Positions 56,869 to 63,666 of a stretch of DNA of 64,000 nucleotides are shown here, in pieces (the first letter of the stretch is position 1; each line of letters starts with the position of its first letter). The stretch covers positions 8,264 through 72,263 of the forward strand of contig NZ_MPPI01000013.1 in NCBI RefSeq assembly GCF_001895925.1, written 5' to 3'. Under the pieces are notes generated by a model. The model saw only the letters and a program-made list of their open reading frames with translations, ran no database searches and was not told the origin of the DNA. The translations under genes and the position numbers were made by a program. This stretch comes from Phormidesmis priestleyi ULC007 (GTDB lineage: Bacteria; Cyanobacteriota; Cyanobacteriia; Leptolyngbyales; Leptolyngbyaceae).

Positions 56869-57105
56869 TTGCATCTATGCCACGAGAATACATGCAGTCA
56901 AGGCAAAGCTTTTGTGGCAACGTTCACCCAGGATAAAGCAAAGGTGACACTGCTGGACACCAGACAAGTTTTAAGGATGCGTCAGGTTCGATCAGGCTCT
57001 GGTATCCAGTATGTCAATGCTGGTTATCACTTGTTCAGTAAGGGAAAGGAAGCCAGAATCGAGATCAACAACAAACCTGCTTATGAAAATTGTGTCACCC
57101 CATAG
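56869..57105 (+). pseudogene. MliC lysozyme-inhibitor domain, lost its signal peptide
   Basis: The frame reads HENTCSQGKAFVATFTQDKA then KVTLLDTRQVLRMRQV, GSGIQYVNAGYHLFSKGKEA and NNKPAYENC. This is the MliC/PliC domain, which inhibits C-type lysozyme. The paired Cys (in NTCSQGK and YENC) are there. Such proteins are always exported, but no signal peptide or lipobox precedes this one, and 31 bases upstream is the end of a MITE. So it probably lost its 5' part. It could still be read from the ATG at 56869, without export. Confidence 0.65.
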
Positions 57106-57279
57106 CCTGAATCCCTGGCCTGAGAAATGCAACAGGGCGATCGCTGTATCAACCTCTTCTCGACACACAGGTGAAACTGACTACTCACCTCCCTAATCAA
57201 GAGCCGATGCGAAGGAGCATTGTAGAACCCGTTGTAACCGGGAGCATCTCACCTTTGTGATGAGTATTCATCCTCAGTG

Positions 57280-57462
57280 TCAATCTTGCTGAAGTCCAGC
57301 GACGGTTTCTAGTTGGTCGATGAGTTGGCGGAGTTTAGCCGGGTCAATGGAATTGCTATCTAGGAAGGTGACGAGAACTTGAACACGATCGCCCGCATTT
57401 TGGGGTTGTTCGGCAAGTTCAACCTTGCCATCTTGGTAAATTCCTTCAATAGCTCTAAGCAC
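57280..57462 (-). CDS. Small antitoxin-like protein
   Basis: The core reads RAIEGIYQDGKVELAEQP, a beta hairpin typical of small AbrB/DUF104-like antitoxin proteins (IEGIYxxGxVxL), then VQVLVTFLDSNSIDPAKLRQ and a short helix. GTG at 57462 gives 60 residues; the frame is open to a TTG at 57525, which would overlap the stop of the DUF1622 gene by 3 bases. No toxin gene (PIN domain) follows, so it is an orphan or belongs to the preceding gene. Its calling is uncertain because the start is unclear. Confidence 0.5.
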   Translation of the reverse strand: MLRAIEGIYQDGKVELAEQPQNAGDRVQVLVTFLDSNSIDPAKLRQLIDQLETVAGLQQD

Positions 57463-57521
57463 AGGGTGTTGAGTAGAGACTCTTTGATAATAAGAGAAAT
57501 CCGCGAAATAAAAGCCGATTG

Positions 57522-58010
57522 TCAATTGACTCTTTCACCATCAGAAGAGCGACTTTGCTCGACTTGCCGAATCTCTCGTTCGAGAAAATAGTTGAGTAGC
57601 GTTCTGAGCAACACGATCGCGCCTAAGTTAAGAATGTCTTGACGGTTTGGAGCGACAGCAGTTCGCAAGATATCACTGGCCACACTAAATTCTAGCCCCA
57701 ACGCCAAAGCTCGCCCTAACTGGAGGCGAATCAATTCTGTTGAATCAAAATGAACGCGCGATCGAGACAGCACTTGTTTCAAGTAAGTCAAAAATCCTTG
57801 AATGACCGCTAACCCGATGACAATTGCTGCCGAGATCTCTGCCACCGCTGCTAAATATCCGATCGTGACCTTTAACCATGACTCTAAAAGATCGTTAGAA
57901 GTGACGACTCGATCGGCTTGCTCAACATTAAGACTGAGAAGCAGCACTAATCCTAAAATCAGCGCAAAGGGCAATAAAAGCGTGACCAGCGAATCGCGAT
58001 TCTGTTTCAT
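57522..58010 (-). CDS. DUF1622 membrane protein
   Basis: This 162-residue protein has a first membrane helix (LLLPFALILGLVLLLSLNV), a second (VTIGYLAAVAEISAAIVIG), then the family core FDSTELIRLQLGRALALGLE and FSVASDILRTAVAPNRQDIL, and a helix IVLLRTLLNYFLEREI. These fit DUF1622, a family of unknown function in many bacteria. The extra N-terminal helix is longer than usual. It is in line with the small antitoxin-like gene downstream. Confidence 0.85.
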   Translation of the reverse strand: MKQNRDSLVTLLLPFALILGLVLLLSLNVEQADRVVTSNDLLESWLKVTIGYLAAVAEISAAIVIGLAVIQGFLTYLKQVLSRSRVHFDSTELIRLQLGRALALGLEFSVASDILRTAVAPNRQDILNLGAIVLLRTLLNYFLEREIRQVEQSRSSDGERVN

Positions 58011-58335
58011 TGAATAAATCTCTGTGTTGCTCTACACATTCAAATAGTTTGGTAGGTGCGTTATTAAATTAACGATCGTCACTATTAAAGACCCTATGCC
58101 TGTTAGAGTCGCAGATTGAGACTCATCGTAAATAATTAATAGCGCTCCACAGTAAATTAATTAGCCCGATCTAAGCTCTGCCTTCAGATAGACAAATAAT
58201 CTAAATAACACCCTTTAGGATTGAACTTAAGAGGTAGTATTGATTTTACTGGGATAGCCTTTGAGTTTGAACAAACTCCAGCAACCTTGAACTGATGCTT
58301 CGCTGTATAATTGCAAGACTAATGGAGAGTGAGCG
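58011..58335. other. Intergenic region, divergent promoters
   Basis: This 325-base gap lies between the DUF1622 gene (leftward) and the response regulator (rightward). It is AT-rich in 58110-58210. I see no RNA or clear operator. GGAGAGTGAGCG before 58336 has GGAG at the right distance for the regulator start. Confidence 0.5.
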
Positions 58336-59058
58336 ATGAACGCGATTCGTGTAGCTTTAATTGAAGACCACGATCTGACACGATTTGGCATTCGTGCGAT
58401 TTTGCAGCAGCAACCAGAGATTGAAATTGTGGGTGAAGCAAGAGATGCAAAGTCAGGGCTAAAGCTGCTAGAAACCACCCGACCTGACGTGGCGATCGTC
58501 GATGTAGGCTTGCCCGATATGACCGGAATTGAGCTAACCCAGCGCTTTAAAAAGTCTCAGGAAGCTGGAGAGTCTGCATCTAAAACTGGCGTGTTGATCA
58601 TGACGATGCAAGATGACGAAGCTGTGGTGCTGGCTGCATTTGCGGCTGGGGCAGATTCTTATTGCATGAAAGACACGAGCTTTAATCGGTTATCTGAAGC
58701 CGTCAAAACCACCGCAGAAGGCAACGCTTGGATCGATCCGGCGATCGCACGCATTGTGCTTCATCAGGTGCAAACGTCTCCCGATCAAGCGGCTGCATCT
58801 CCGGCTTCTAGCACGATCAACATCAATCGGCTATCTGACGAAGATAACGAAATGATGCTGACTTACCCGTTAACTGAACGTGAGCTAGAGGTGTTGAGGC
58901 TAATCGTCGATGGATGCAGCAATGCCCAAATCGCCGAGAAGCTTTACATCACGGTGGGAACAGTCAAAACCCACGTTCGGAACATTCTCAACAAGCTGTG
59001 TGCGGACGATCGAACTCAAGTGGCCGTGCGCGCCCTCAGAGCCGGGCTGGTTCAGTAG
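58336..59058 (+). CDS. NarL/FixJ-type response regulator
   Basis: This 240-residue protein has a receiver domain with the acidic pair (EDHD at 10-13), the phospho-acceptor Asp56 in VAIVDVGLPD and the Lys in CMKDTSF. A C-terminal LuxR-type HTH follows (LTERELEVLRLIVDGCSNAQ, IAEKLYITVGTVKTHVRNIL, about 178-220). It would bind DNA after phosphorylation by a histidine kinase, but none is encoded nearby. An insert of about 30 residues rich in Ser/Ala lies between the domains. Its stop is only 6 bases from the stop of the convergent TetR gene. Confidence 0.93.
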   Translation: MNAIRVALIEDHDLTRFGIRAILQQQPEIEIVGEARDAKSGLKLLETTRPDVAIVDVGLPDMTGIELTQRFKKSQEAGESASKTGVLIMTMQDDEAVVLAAFAAGADSYCMKDTSFNRLSEAVKTTAEGNAWIDPAIARIVLHQVQTSPDQAAASPASSTININRLSDEDNEMMLTYPLTERELEVLRLIVDGCSNAQIAEKLYITVGTVKTHVRNILNKLCADDRTQVAVRALRAGLVQ

Positions 59059-59064
59059 CAGGTT

Positions 59065-60300
59065 TCAAGCTTTTTGATCGAGACGAATTGCCTGTTCTAA
59101 GGCTGCTTTTTCTCTGGCTCGATCAACGTAAGGTTGGAGTTTTTCGGCGCTCCAACCCGTCAAAATCTTCAAGTCGTCTACCCTAATTCCTCTCATCAGC
59201 ATGTCGATGCACCAGGTTTGTTGAGGCTGCTCGATCGTCGGAGGCCGCCCGTCTGGCGTGAGAAACTCTTGCGTTAATTCTCGCCATTGCTGCCGCAGTT
59301 CGCTTTCAGAGAGGGAGCTTCCGACCTCATTGATGAATAAGGCTGGCTGGGGGTCTTTGCGACTTTTGAGCCACTGAGTTAACGGATTTTTTGTGTAAGA
59401 GCCATAGCGTTTGCCCAGAATCCACTGATTGATCGGCACTTGGCGCACCGTTCCTTGGCTAACTTGCACAAGCTGCTGGTGAGCGTCATGAATATAGTGC
59501 GATCGCTCTAATCTCACGACCTCTGTAGGACTCAGCCCTGCCCCAAACAGCACATAAACCCAGGCGTAGGATTGTAATCCCTGCTGTTTGGCCCGCTGCA
59601 AAATTGAGTGAACCACTTGAGTCGGGAGATCCGCGATTCGCTCGATCGCCGTGTTCTCGACTCGCACTAAACTGCTGGAATCTAGCGAAGATAGCTCTGC
59701 TGGTGAGACTGCGCCATGTAGAAACAGCGTCACCAAGTTTTCTAAAAAATCCTGTCGGTCTTGCCAGAGGTTATGAAATTCGCTCGTAAACTCAATCACG
59801 GCGTAGCCTAAAAGCATTCCATTCAGCAAGCTGGCGAGTCGCTCGGCTGACAAATAGCTGTGTAACTGTCCACGATCGATAACGGTCTGAAAATATTCAG
59901 CCACATAGCGATTCGCTTGCGTAAAGCCTTGCCCTAACGCCTGTCGGTTTTCAGAAGGATATTGCCCCGCTTCGCCGACGACCGATCGCACGACTTCGGG
60001 CACTCGCTCCAAAGCTTGCAGACAGGCGATCGCATATTCGTTAAGCGCTTGATGCAGACTGCTGGTCTGATTGGCTTGCTCAACGAGCGCTTGACCCAAA
60101 GTGGTAAAAACGGCTGCCTCTTCGATCACAGCTAACAGCAGCCCGTGTTTATTGCCAAACTGACGAAAGAGCGTCACTTCGTTGACATCGGCTCGTTCTG
60201 AGATTTGCCGGGTGGTCGTTTCGGTGACTCCCTGTGAGGCAAATAGCTCTAGTGCAGCCGTGATTAACCGTTGCCGGGTGGGGTTTCGCTGAGACGACAT
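59065..60300 (-). CDS. TetR regulator fused to a degenerate tyrosine-recombinase domain
   Basis: This 411-residue protein (Met at 60300) has two parts. Residues 1-200 are a full TetR protein: HTH with RQRLITAALELFASQGVTET and ISERADVNEVTLFRQFGNKH, then a helical ligand domain. Residues about 220-400 look like the catalytic domain of a tyrosine recombinase (phage integrase): YVLFGAGLSPTEVVRLERSH matches the first box, VRQVPINQWI the strand after it, CIDMLMRGIRVDDLKILTGW and LQPYVDRA the last boxes. But the catalytic Arg of box I is Ser257, the His-x-x-Arg of box II is absent, and only the Tyr (391) is kept. So it cannot cut DNA, but might bind DNA or dimerise. It is divergent from the delta-9 desaturase gene. 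The frame is open to 60339 but that would cover an operator. Confidence 0.85.
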   Translation of the reverse strand: MSSQRNPTRQRLITAALELFASQGVTETTTRQISERADVNEVTLFRQFGNKHGLLLAVIEEAAVFTTLGQALVEQANQTSSLHQALNEYAIACLQALERVPEVVRSVVGEAGQYPSENRQALGQGFTQANRYVAEYFQTVIDRGQLHSYLSAERLASLLNGMLLGYAVIEFTSEFHNLWQDRQDFLENLVTLFLHGAVSPAELSSLDSSSLVRVENTAIERIADLPTQVVHSILQRAKQQGLQSYAWVYVLFGAGLSPTEVVRLERSHYIHDAHQQLVQVSQGTVRQVPINQWILGKRYGSYTKNPLTQWLKSRKDPQPALFINEVGSSLSESELRQQWRELTQEFLTPDGRPPTIEQPQQTWCIDMLMRGIRVDDLKILTGWSAEKLQPYVDRAREKAALEQAIRLDQKA

Positions 60301-60308
60301 AGGCAAAA

Positions 60309-60374
60309 TGCAAGTAACACTTGCAGAAATAACGAACACTTGTTAAGCTGATCAATGTAAGTAGCACTTGCATT
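60309..60374. promoter_or_regulatory. Two TGCAAGT-N3-ACTTGCA operators
   Basis: A perfect palindrome TGCAAGT-AAC-ACTTGCA is at 60309-60325, 9 bases before the TetR gene start. A second, AATGTAAGT-AGC-ACTTGCATT with one mismatch, is at 60354-60374. The centres are 47 bases apart. A half site (CACTTG) lies between, near 60337. Size and place fit TetR-family operators controlling both the regulator and the divergent desaturase. Confidence 0.7.
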
Positions 60375-60498
60375 TATTCCTCTACTGTAACGGTCTTCTA
60401 GCGGAAGCGTGGATGTTTACTCGTGCGTCGAGGAAGTTTGTTGATCGGGCAACCCGATCGAGCACAGATTGATCTCGTCATCTAAACAAAGGATTTTT

Positions 60499-61356
60499 AT
60501 GACCTCTACTTCGATTAAACCTAAAGCTGCGAGTGAACCGCCATCGCTGCAAGAAGAACCCAAACTAGATTGGGTGACTGTAGGATTTTTTGGAGCGTTT
60601 CACGCGATCGCGCTGTCGGCTCCCTGGTTTTTTTCGTGGTCAGCGCTAGGAGTGGCGGTGGTGCTGCACTGGCTGTTTGGCAGCATTGGCATCTGTTTGG
60701 GATATCACCGTTTGCTGACGCACCGCAGCTTTCAGGTGCCCAAGCCGTTAGAACGATTGATCACGCTGATTGGTGCTTTGGCGTTGCAGGGTGGGCCGAT
60801 TTTTTGGGTAGCAGGGCACCGTCAGCACCATTTGCACACTGAAGATGTGGATCTTGATCCCTATTCGGCAAAGCGCGGGTTTTGGTGGAGCCATATGCTT
60901 TGGTTGTTCTATCCGCACCGTCAATTTTTTGACTATGACTCCTGTAAGAAGTTTGCACCTGACCTCGATCGTGACCCGTTCTATCGCTGGTTGAATAAGA
61001 ACTTTTTGATGCTTCAGATCCCAGTTGGGGTAGCGCTCTATTTAGCGGGTGGTTGGTCGTTTGTGATTTATGGGGTGTTTGTGAGAGCCGTTTTGCTATG
61101 GCACAGCACTTGGTTGATTAACTCGGCAAGTCACATCACAGGCTACCGCACGTTTGAGATAGACGACAATTCACGAAACCTATGGTGGGCAGCGATTCTT
61201 ACTTATGGCGAAGGCTGGCACAATAACCACCACGCTTACCCTAACGTGGCAAAAGCGGGCTGGAAATGGTGGGAAATTGATATGACGTGGTGGGCGATTC
61301 AAGGTCTAAATCGGTTGGGTTTGGTGAAGAAACTTGTTCTGCCGCCAAACGACTGA
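60499..61356 (+). CDS. desC: Delta-9 type acyl-lipid desaturase
   Basis: DesC-type enzymes add the first double bond (delta-9) to acyl chains of membrane lipids. The His boxes are HRLLTHRSF, HRQHHLHTED and HNNHHAYPN, with the wide spacing and the EGWHNNHHAYP block of the delta-9 group. Four membrane helices are visible. ATG at 60499 (MTSTSIKPKAA) has AAAGGA 8 bases before it, so I use it and not the upstream open part. About 285 residues, normal. It is divergent from the TetR-fusion gene and follows two palindromes, so it is likely the target of that regulator, as in DesT/FabR systems; this is inference. Confidence 0.9.
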   Translation: MTSTSIKPKAASEPPSLQEEPKLDWVTVGFFGAFHAIALSAPWFFSWSALGVAVVLHWLFGSIGICLGYHRLLTHRSFQVPKPLERLITLIGALALQGGPIFWVAGHRQHHLHTEDVDLDPYSAKRGFWWSHMLWLFYPHRQFFDYDSCKKFAPDLDRDPFYRWLNKNFLMLQIPVGVALYLAGGWSFVIYGVFVRAVLLWHSTWLINSASHITGYRTFEIDDNSRNLWWAAILTYGEGWHNNHHAYPNVAKAGWKWWEIDMTWWAIQGLNRLGLVKKLVLPPND

Positions 61357-61374
61357 TAAACGACACAAAATTTG

Positions 61375-61412
61375 AAAAGGTCAGGGCAAACGAGGTTTGT
61401 TCTGACCTTTTT
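61375..61412 (+). terminator. Intrinsic terminator after desC
   Basis: AAAAGGTCAG (61375-61384) pairs with CTGACCTTTT (61402-61411), with an inner CAAAC/GTTTG stem. T-rich end. It is 18 bases after the desaturase stop. Confidence 0.9.
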
Positions 61413-61423
61413 AGCTTTAAAGA

Positions 61424-61597
61424 TTACGTCAGTTCGACGAGTTTGTCCGCTCCGATTGTGAATTCGGGAAGCCCCCTAAATCCCCCAATTTGGGGGACTT
61501 CAAGCCAGAATTTCGGTTCAAAGTCCCCCAGAATGGGGGATTTAGGGGGCAGAAACCGCTGACAATGAAGTGAACAAACCCGTCGCACTAACGTTAA
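61424..61597. mobile_element. MITE-like element, second copy with direct repeats
   Basis: Left end TTACGTCAGTTCGACGAGTTTGT and right end ACAAACCCGTCGCACTAACGTTA are imperfect inverted repeats. The core is GCCCCCTAAATCCCCCAA ... GGGGGATTTAGGGGGC. TTAAAGAT flanks both sides (61417-61424 and 61594-61601). It is the same family as the copy at 56661. The remaining 130 bases to the next gene hold only its promoter. Confidence 0.78.
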
Positions 61598-61731
61598 AGA
61601 TCAAAGAACTGAACAACAGCTAATCCATAAAATAGAGATAGTTCCGTAACAGCTTCATCAACGTTGTAGCTAAGTTTGCTGAACTGACTGAGTATTGTTA
61701 AACTTAATTCGTCTCGTGAGAGGTTAAGCAT

Positions 61732-63315
61732 ATGTCAAATCCTGGATGGTCTGCTCCGACTCGTCGCCCTCTGCCGATCGTTCTGGTGCGAGGGTTTGGG
61801 GGCACCGATACCGCCGATGAACGCAAGATGACCTATCAAGGATTCAACGATGGCAGTGTCTACCCACAAAAGCGGGGCGAAAATTATATCTATGAAGGGC
61901 TGATTCTGCGGTTCATGAAATCGCACTGGAGATATCAAGACACCACCAATGTGATTGGCTACTATGCCCATAATCTGTCTGCTCTTCCCTTGATTCCGGC
62001 AGAGCTTGAGGCGTTTGATCCGAGTTTCTTTCAAGGAAAAATCATTATCGATCCAGCAATGGCACTGCGATTATTGCAATCGGACGATGACCCGTGTCAT
62101 AGCTTGTGGGTGTTTCGCTATTATGATTTGTGCGATCGAGAGTTCTCAAAATATGGCGAAGCGTTGGTGCGGCTGATCGATTTCATTCGGGCTTTGGCTG
62201 AAGTCAAACACGGCATTAAACCCAAGGTAAACATCATTGCTCACTCAATGGGTGGGCTGGTGGTTAGAGAAGCGATTCAGCGCGCTTACCCAAAACGAAG
62301 CGTCACGGCTGCCGATGAAGCCATCAACAAAGTCGTCACGTTAGGAACGCCGCACAAGGGCATCGCGTTTCAGGTGCTTCGCGATCTACACTGGTTGGGC
62401 ATCGAGTCTGCCGACGAGTTTGAACACTTCAATCCTGACAATCAGGGCCCTGCTAACAGTGCAGGCTATCAGAATTTTGCTCAGTGCTTTCCGCTCGATC
62501 GCTTGCTTACCGTCGTGGGCACCAACTATAAGGCTTATAACAATCTTGCTGCGTCTGCCCTGAATCGGGTGTTTTCAGTTGCAGGAGAATTTGGCATGAA
62601 CTACAACCGCAGCGATGGTCTAGTCAAGCAAGATTTTGCTCAAATTCCAGGGGCACCTCGGACGTTTGTGCACAAGCCTCATGGCGGGTTTGATTCGTTA
62701 ATTAGCGCTCGTGAGTCGTTTGAAGTGGCAACCCGATTCTTTTTTGGCGATGTGCGGGTGCGGCTGCGTCAAGTTCGGGCACGAGTTAAGCGCGGCTTTG
62801 ACTTATTTGGCAAAAGCGAGTTTTTCTTTGGCGTATCGATTAAACCGCGTGGCGTAGATTTTGAGTTGTTCCACCAAAGCAAAGAAGCCGAAAATTGTTA
62901 CGGGCCGTTTCGCACCGGGGACTTTAGCGATAGTCAGCTTTCTTTTGGGTGGGCAGACGATCGCAAGCTGATTTGGGAAGGGTTTCTCAACAGTGCTGCC
63001 AGTTTGACCCAAACCGATCTCGTAATGCGAATGGAGTTTTATGTCGGTGAACGTGATTTGTTTGGCGTGGGCTTCTCCGATAACATTGTGTTTGCCAAGC
63101 AATATTATGTGCGGGCGATTTTGAAGCCAACCCTTCAGCTTTATCTGTATACGGGTGAAGAGTTTGCTGATGGGGATGACTCGCTAAAAAGTGCAACTCC
63201 GATGCGAAGAGTCAGCGATGGCTGGGAATTTGATATCGTTGGAACTGGCTTTGTCGGAACGTATCACATTGAACTCGATCGGATGCCCGAAGAAGGAGCC
63301 GCGATCGGATTCTGA
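61732..63315 (+). CDS. Alpha/beta-hydrolase lipase-like protein
   Basis: The N-terminal 330 residues form an alpha/beta-hydrolase of the lipase/PGAP1-like type: LPIVLVRGFGGTDTADERK (oxyanion region), VNIIAHSMGGLVVREAIQRA with the nucleophile Ser in HSMGG, and VVTLGTPHKGIAFQVL. The catalytic His may be in VHKPHGGFDSLI. The C-terminal 190 residues (from RARVKRGFDLFGKSEFFFG) are beta-rich and unknown to me, perhaps a lipid- or sugar-binding domain. No signal peptide is seen. It is 527 residues and follows the MITE; nothing near tells its substrate. Confidence 0.82.
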   Translation: MSNPGWSAPTRRPLPIVLVRGFGGTDTADERKMTYQGFNDGSVYPQKRGENYIYEGLILRFMKSHWRYQDTTNVIGYYAHNLSALPLIPAELEAFDPSFFQGKIIIDPAMALRLLQSDDDPCHSLWVFRYYDLCDREFSKYGEALVRLIDFIRALAEVKHGIKPKVNIIAHSMGGLVVREAIQRAYPKRSVTAADEAINKVVTLGTPHKGIAFQVLRDLHWLGIESADEFEHFNPDNQGPANSAGYQNFAQCFPLDRLLTVVGTNYKAYNNLAASALNRVFSVAGEFGMNYNRSDGLVKQDFAQIPGAPRTFVHKPHGGFDSLISARESFEVATRFFFGDVRVRLRQVRARVKRGFDLFGKSEFFFGVSIKPRGVDFELFHQSKEAENCYGPFRTGDFSDSQLSFGWADDRKLIWEGFLNSAASLTQTDLVMRMEFYVGERDLFGVGFSDNIVFAKQYYVRAILKPTLQLYLYTGEEFADGDDSLKSATPMRRVSDGWEFDIVGTGFVGTYHIELDRMPEEGAAIGF

Positions 63316-63320
63316 AGGCA

Positions 63321-63355
63321 AAGACCTCTAACTTTTTGAAAAAGTCGGAGGTCTT
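63321..63355 (+). promoter_or_regulatory. Hairpin that holds the ribosome binding site of the next ORF
   Basis: AAGACCTC (63321-63328) and GAGGTCTT (63348-63355) form an 8-bp stem, with a second inner stem CTTTT/AAAAG. It follows the lipase stop and may end that transcript, although no T-run follows. The right arm contains GGAGG (63347-63351), the ribosome binding site of the ORF at 63356, so when folded the site is closed. Confidence 0.6.
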
Positions 63356-63526
63356 ATGGTGTCTAGCTACTCAACCGAACGAATTAACCCGTCGAGAAAA
63401 CAAATCGACCTGTTGAGAGAGCGCATTAATCGGTTGAGAGAAGGCATCAACCTGTCGAAAAAACGTATTGACTCGTCAAGCGAATGTATTGACCCGTCGA
63501 GAGAACGAATTGACCTATCAAGATAA
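63356..63526 (+). CDS. 56-residue heptad-repeat peptide
   Basis: ATG 63356 (or GTG 63359, 7 bases after GGAGG) opens a frame of 56 codons that spans a 21-bp tandem repeat. The peptide is a series of heptads such as RKQIDLL, RERINRL, REGINLS, KKRIDSS and RERIDLS, with Ile at a fixed place and Leu/Ser three residues later. It is basic and probably helical. No family is known to me. The coding nature is supported by the unit being 7 codons, the absence of stops in 168 bases and the ribosome binding site, but the repeat alone could keep the frame open. Confidence 0.45.
   Translation: MVSSYSTERINPSRKQIDLLRERINRLREGINLSKKRIDSSSECIDPSRERIDLSR
63376..63522 (+). repeat. Seven 21-bp tandem repeats
   Basis: Seven units of 21 bases follow each other without gaps from 63376 to 63522. 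The consensus is about AGAACGAATTGACCCGTCGAG. Units differ at 3-8 positions, with ATT/ATC-(G/A)A(C/T) and GTCGAG best kept. There are no spacers, so it is not a CRISPR array. Confidence 0.9.
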
Positions 63527-63666
63527 AGAAATGGTAAACCTTGCGTCTCTACGTTCCCCTATTTTCCGTTCCTTTTTGAAGAGTCTTTAAAGACGATCGT
63601 TGGTTTGTTCTGGCTTGGCTGCGATCGGGCACCTTCGCATTACCAAGATCAATTCTCAGGGAACGC

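Noticed and set aside
63376-63522. Possible CRISPR array
   Set aside because: The repeats are 21 bases and adjoin directly without spacers; no cas genes are in the window.
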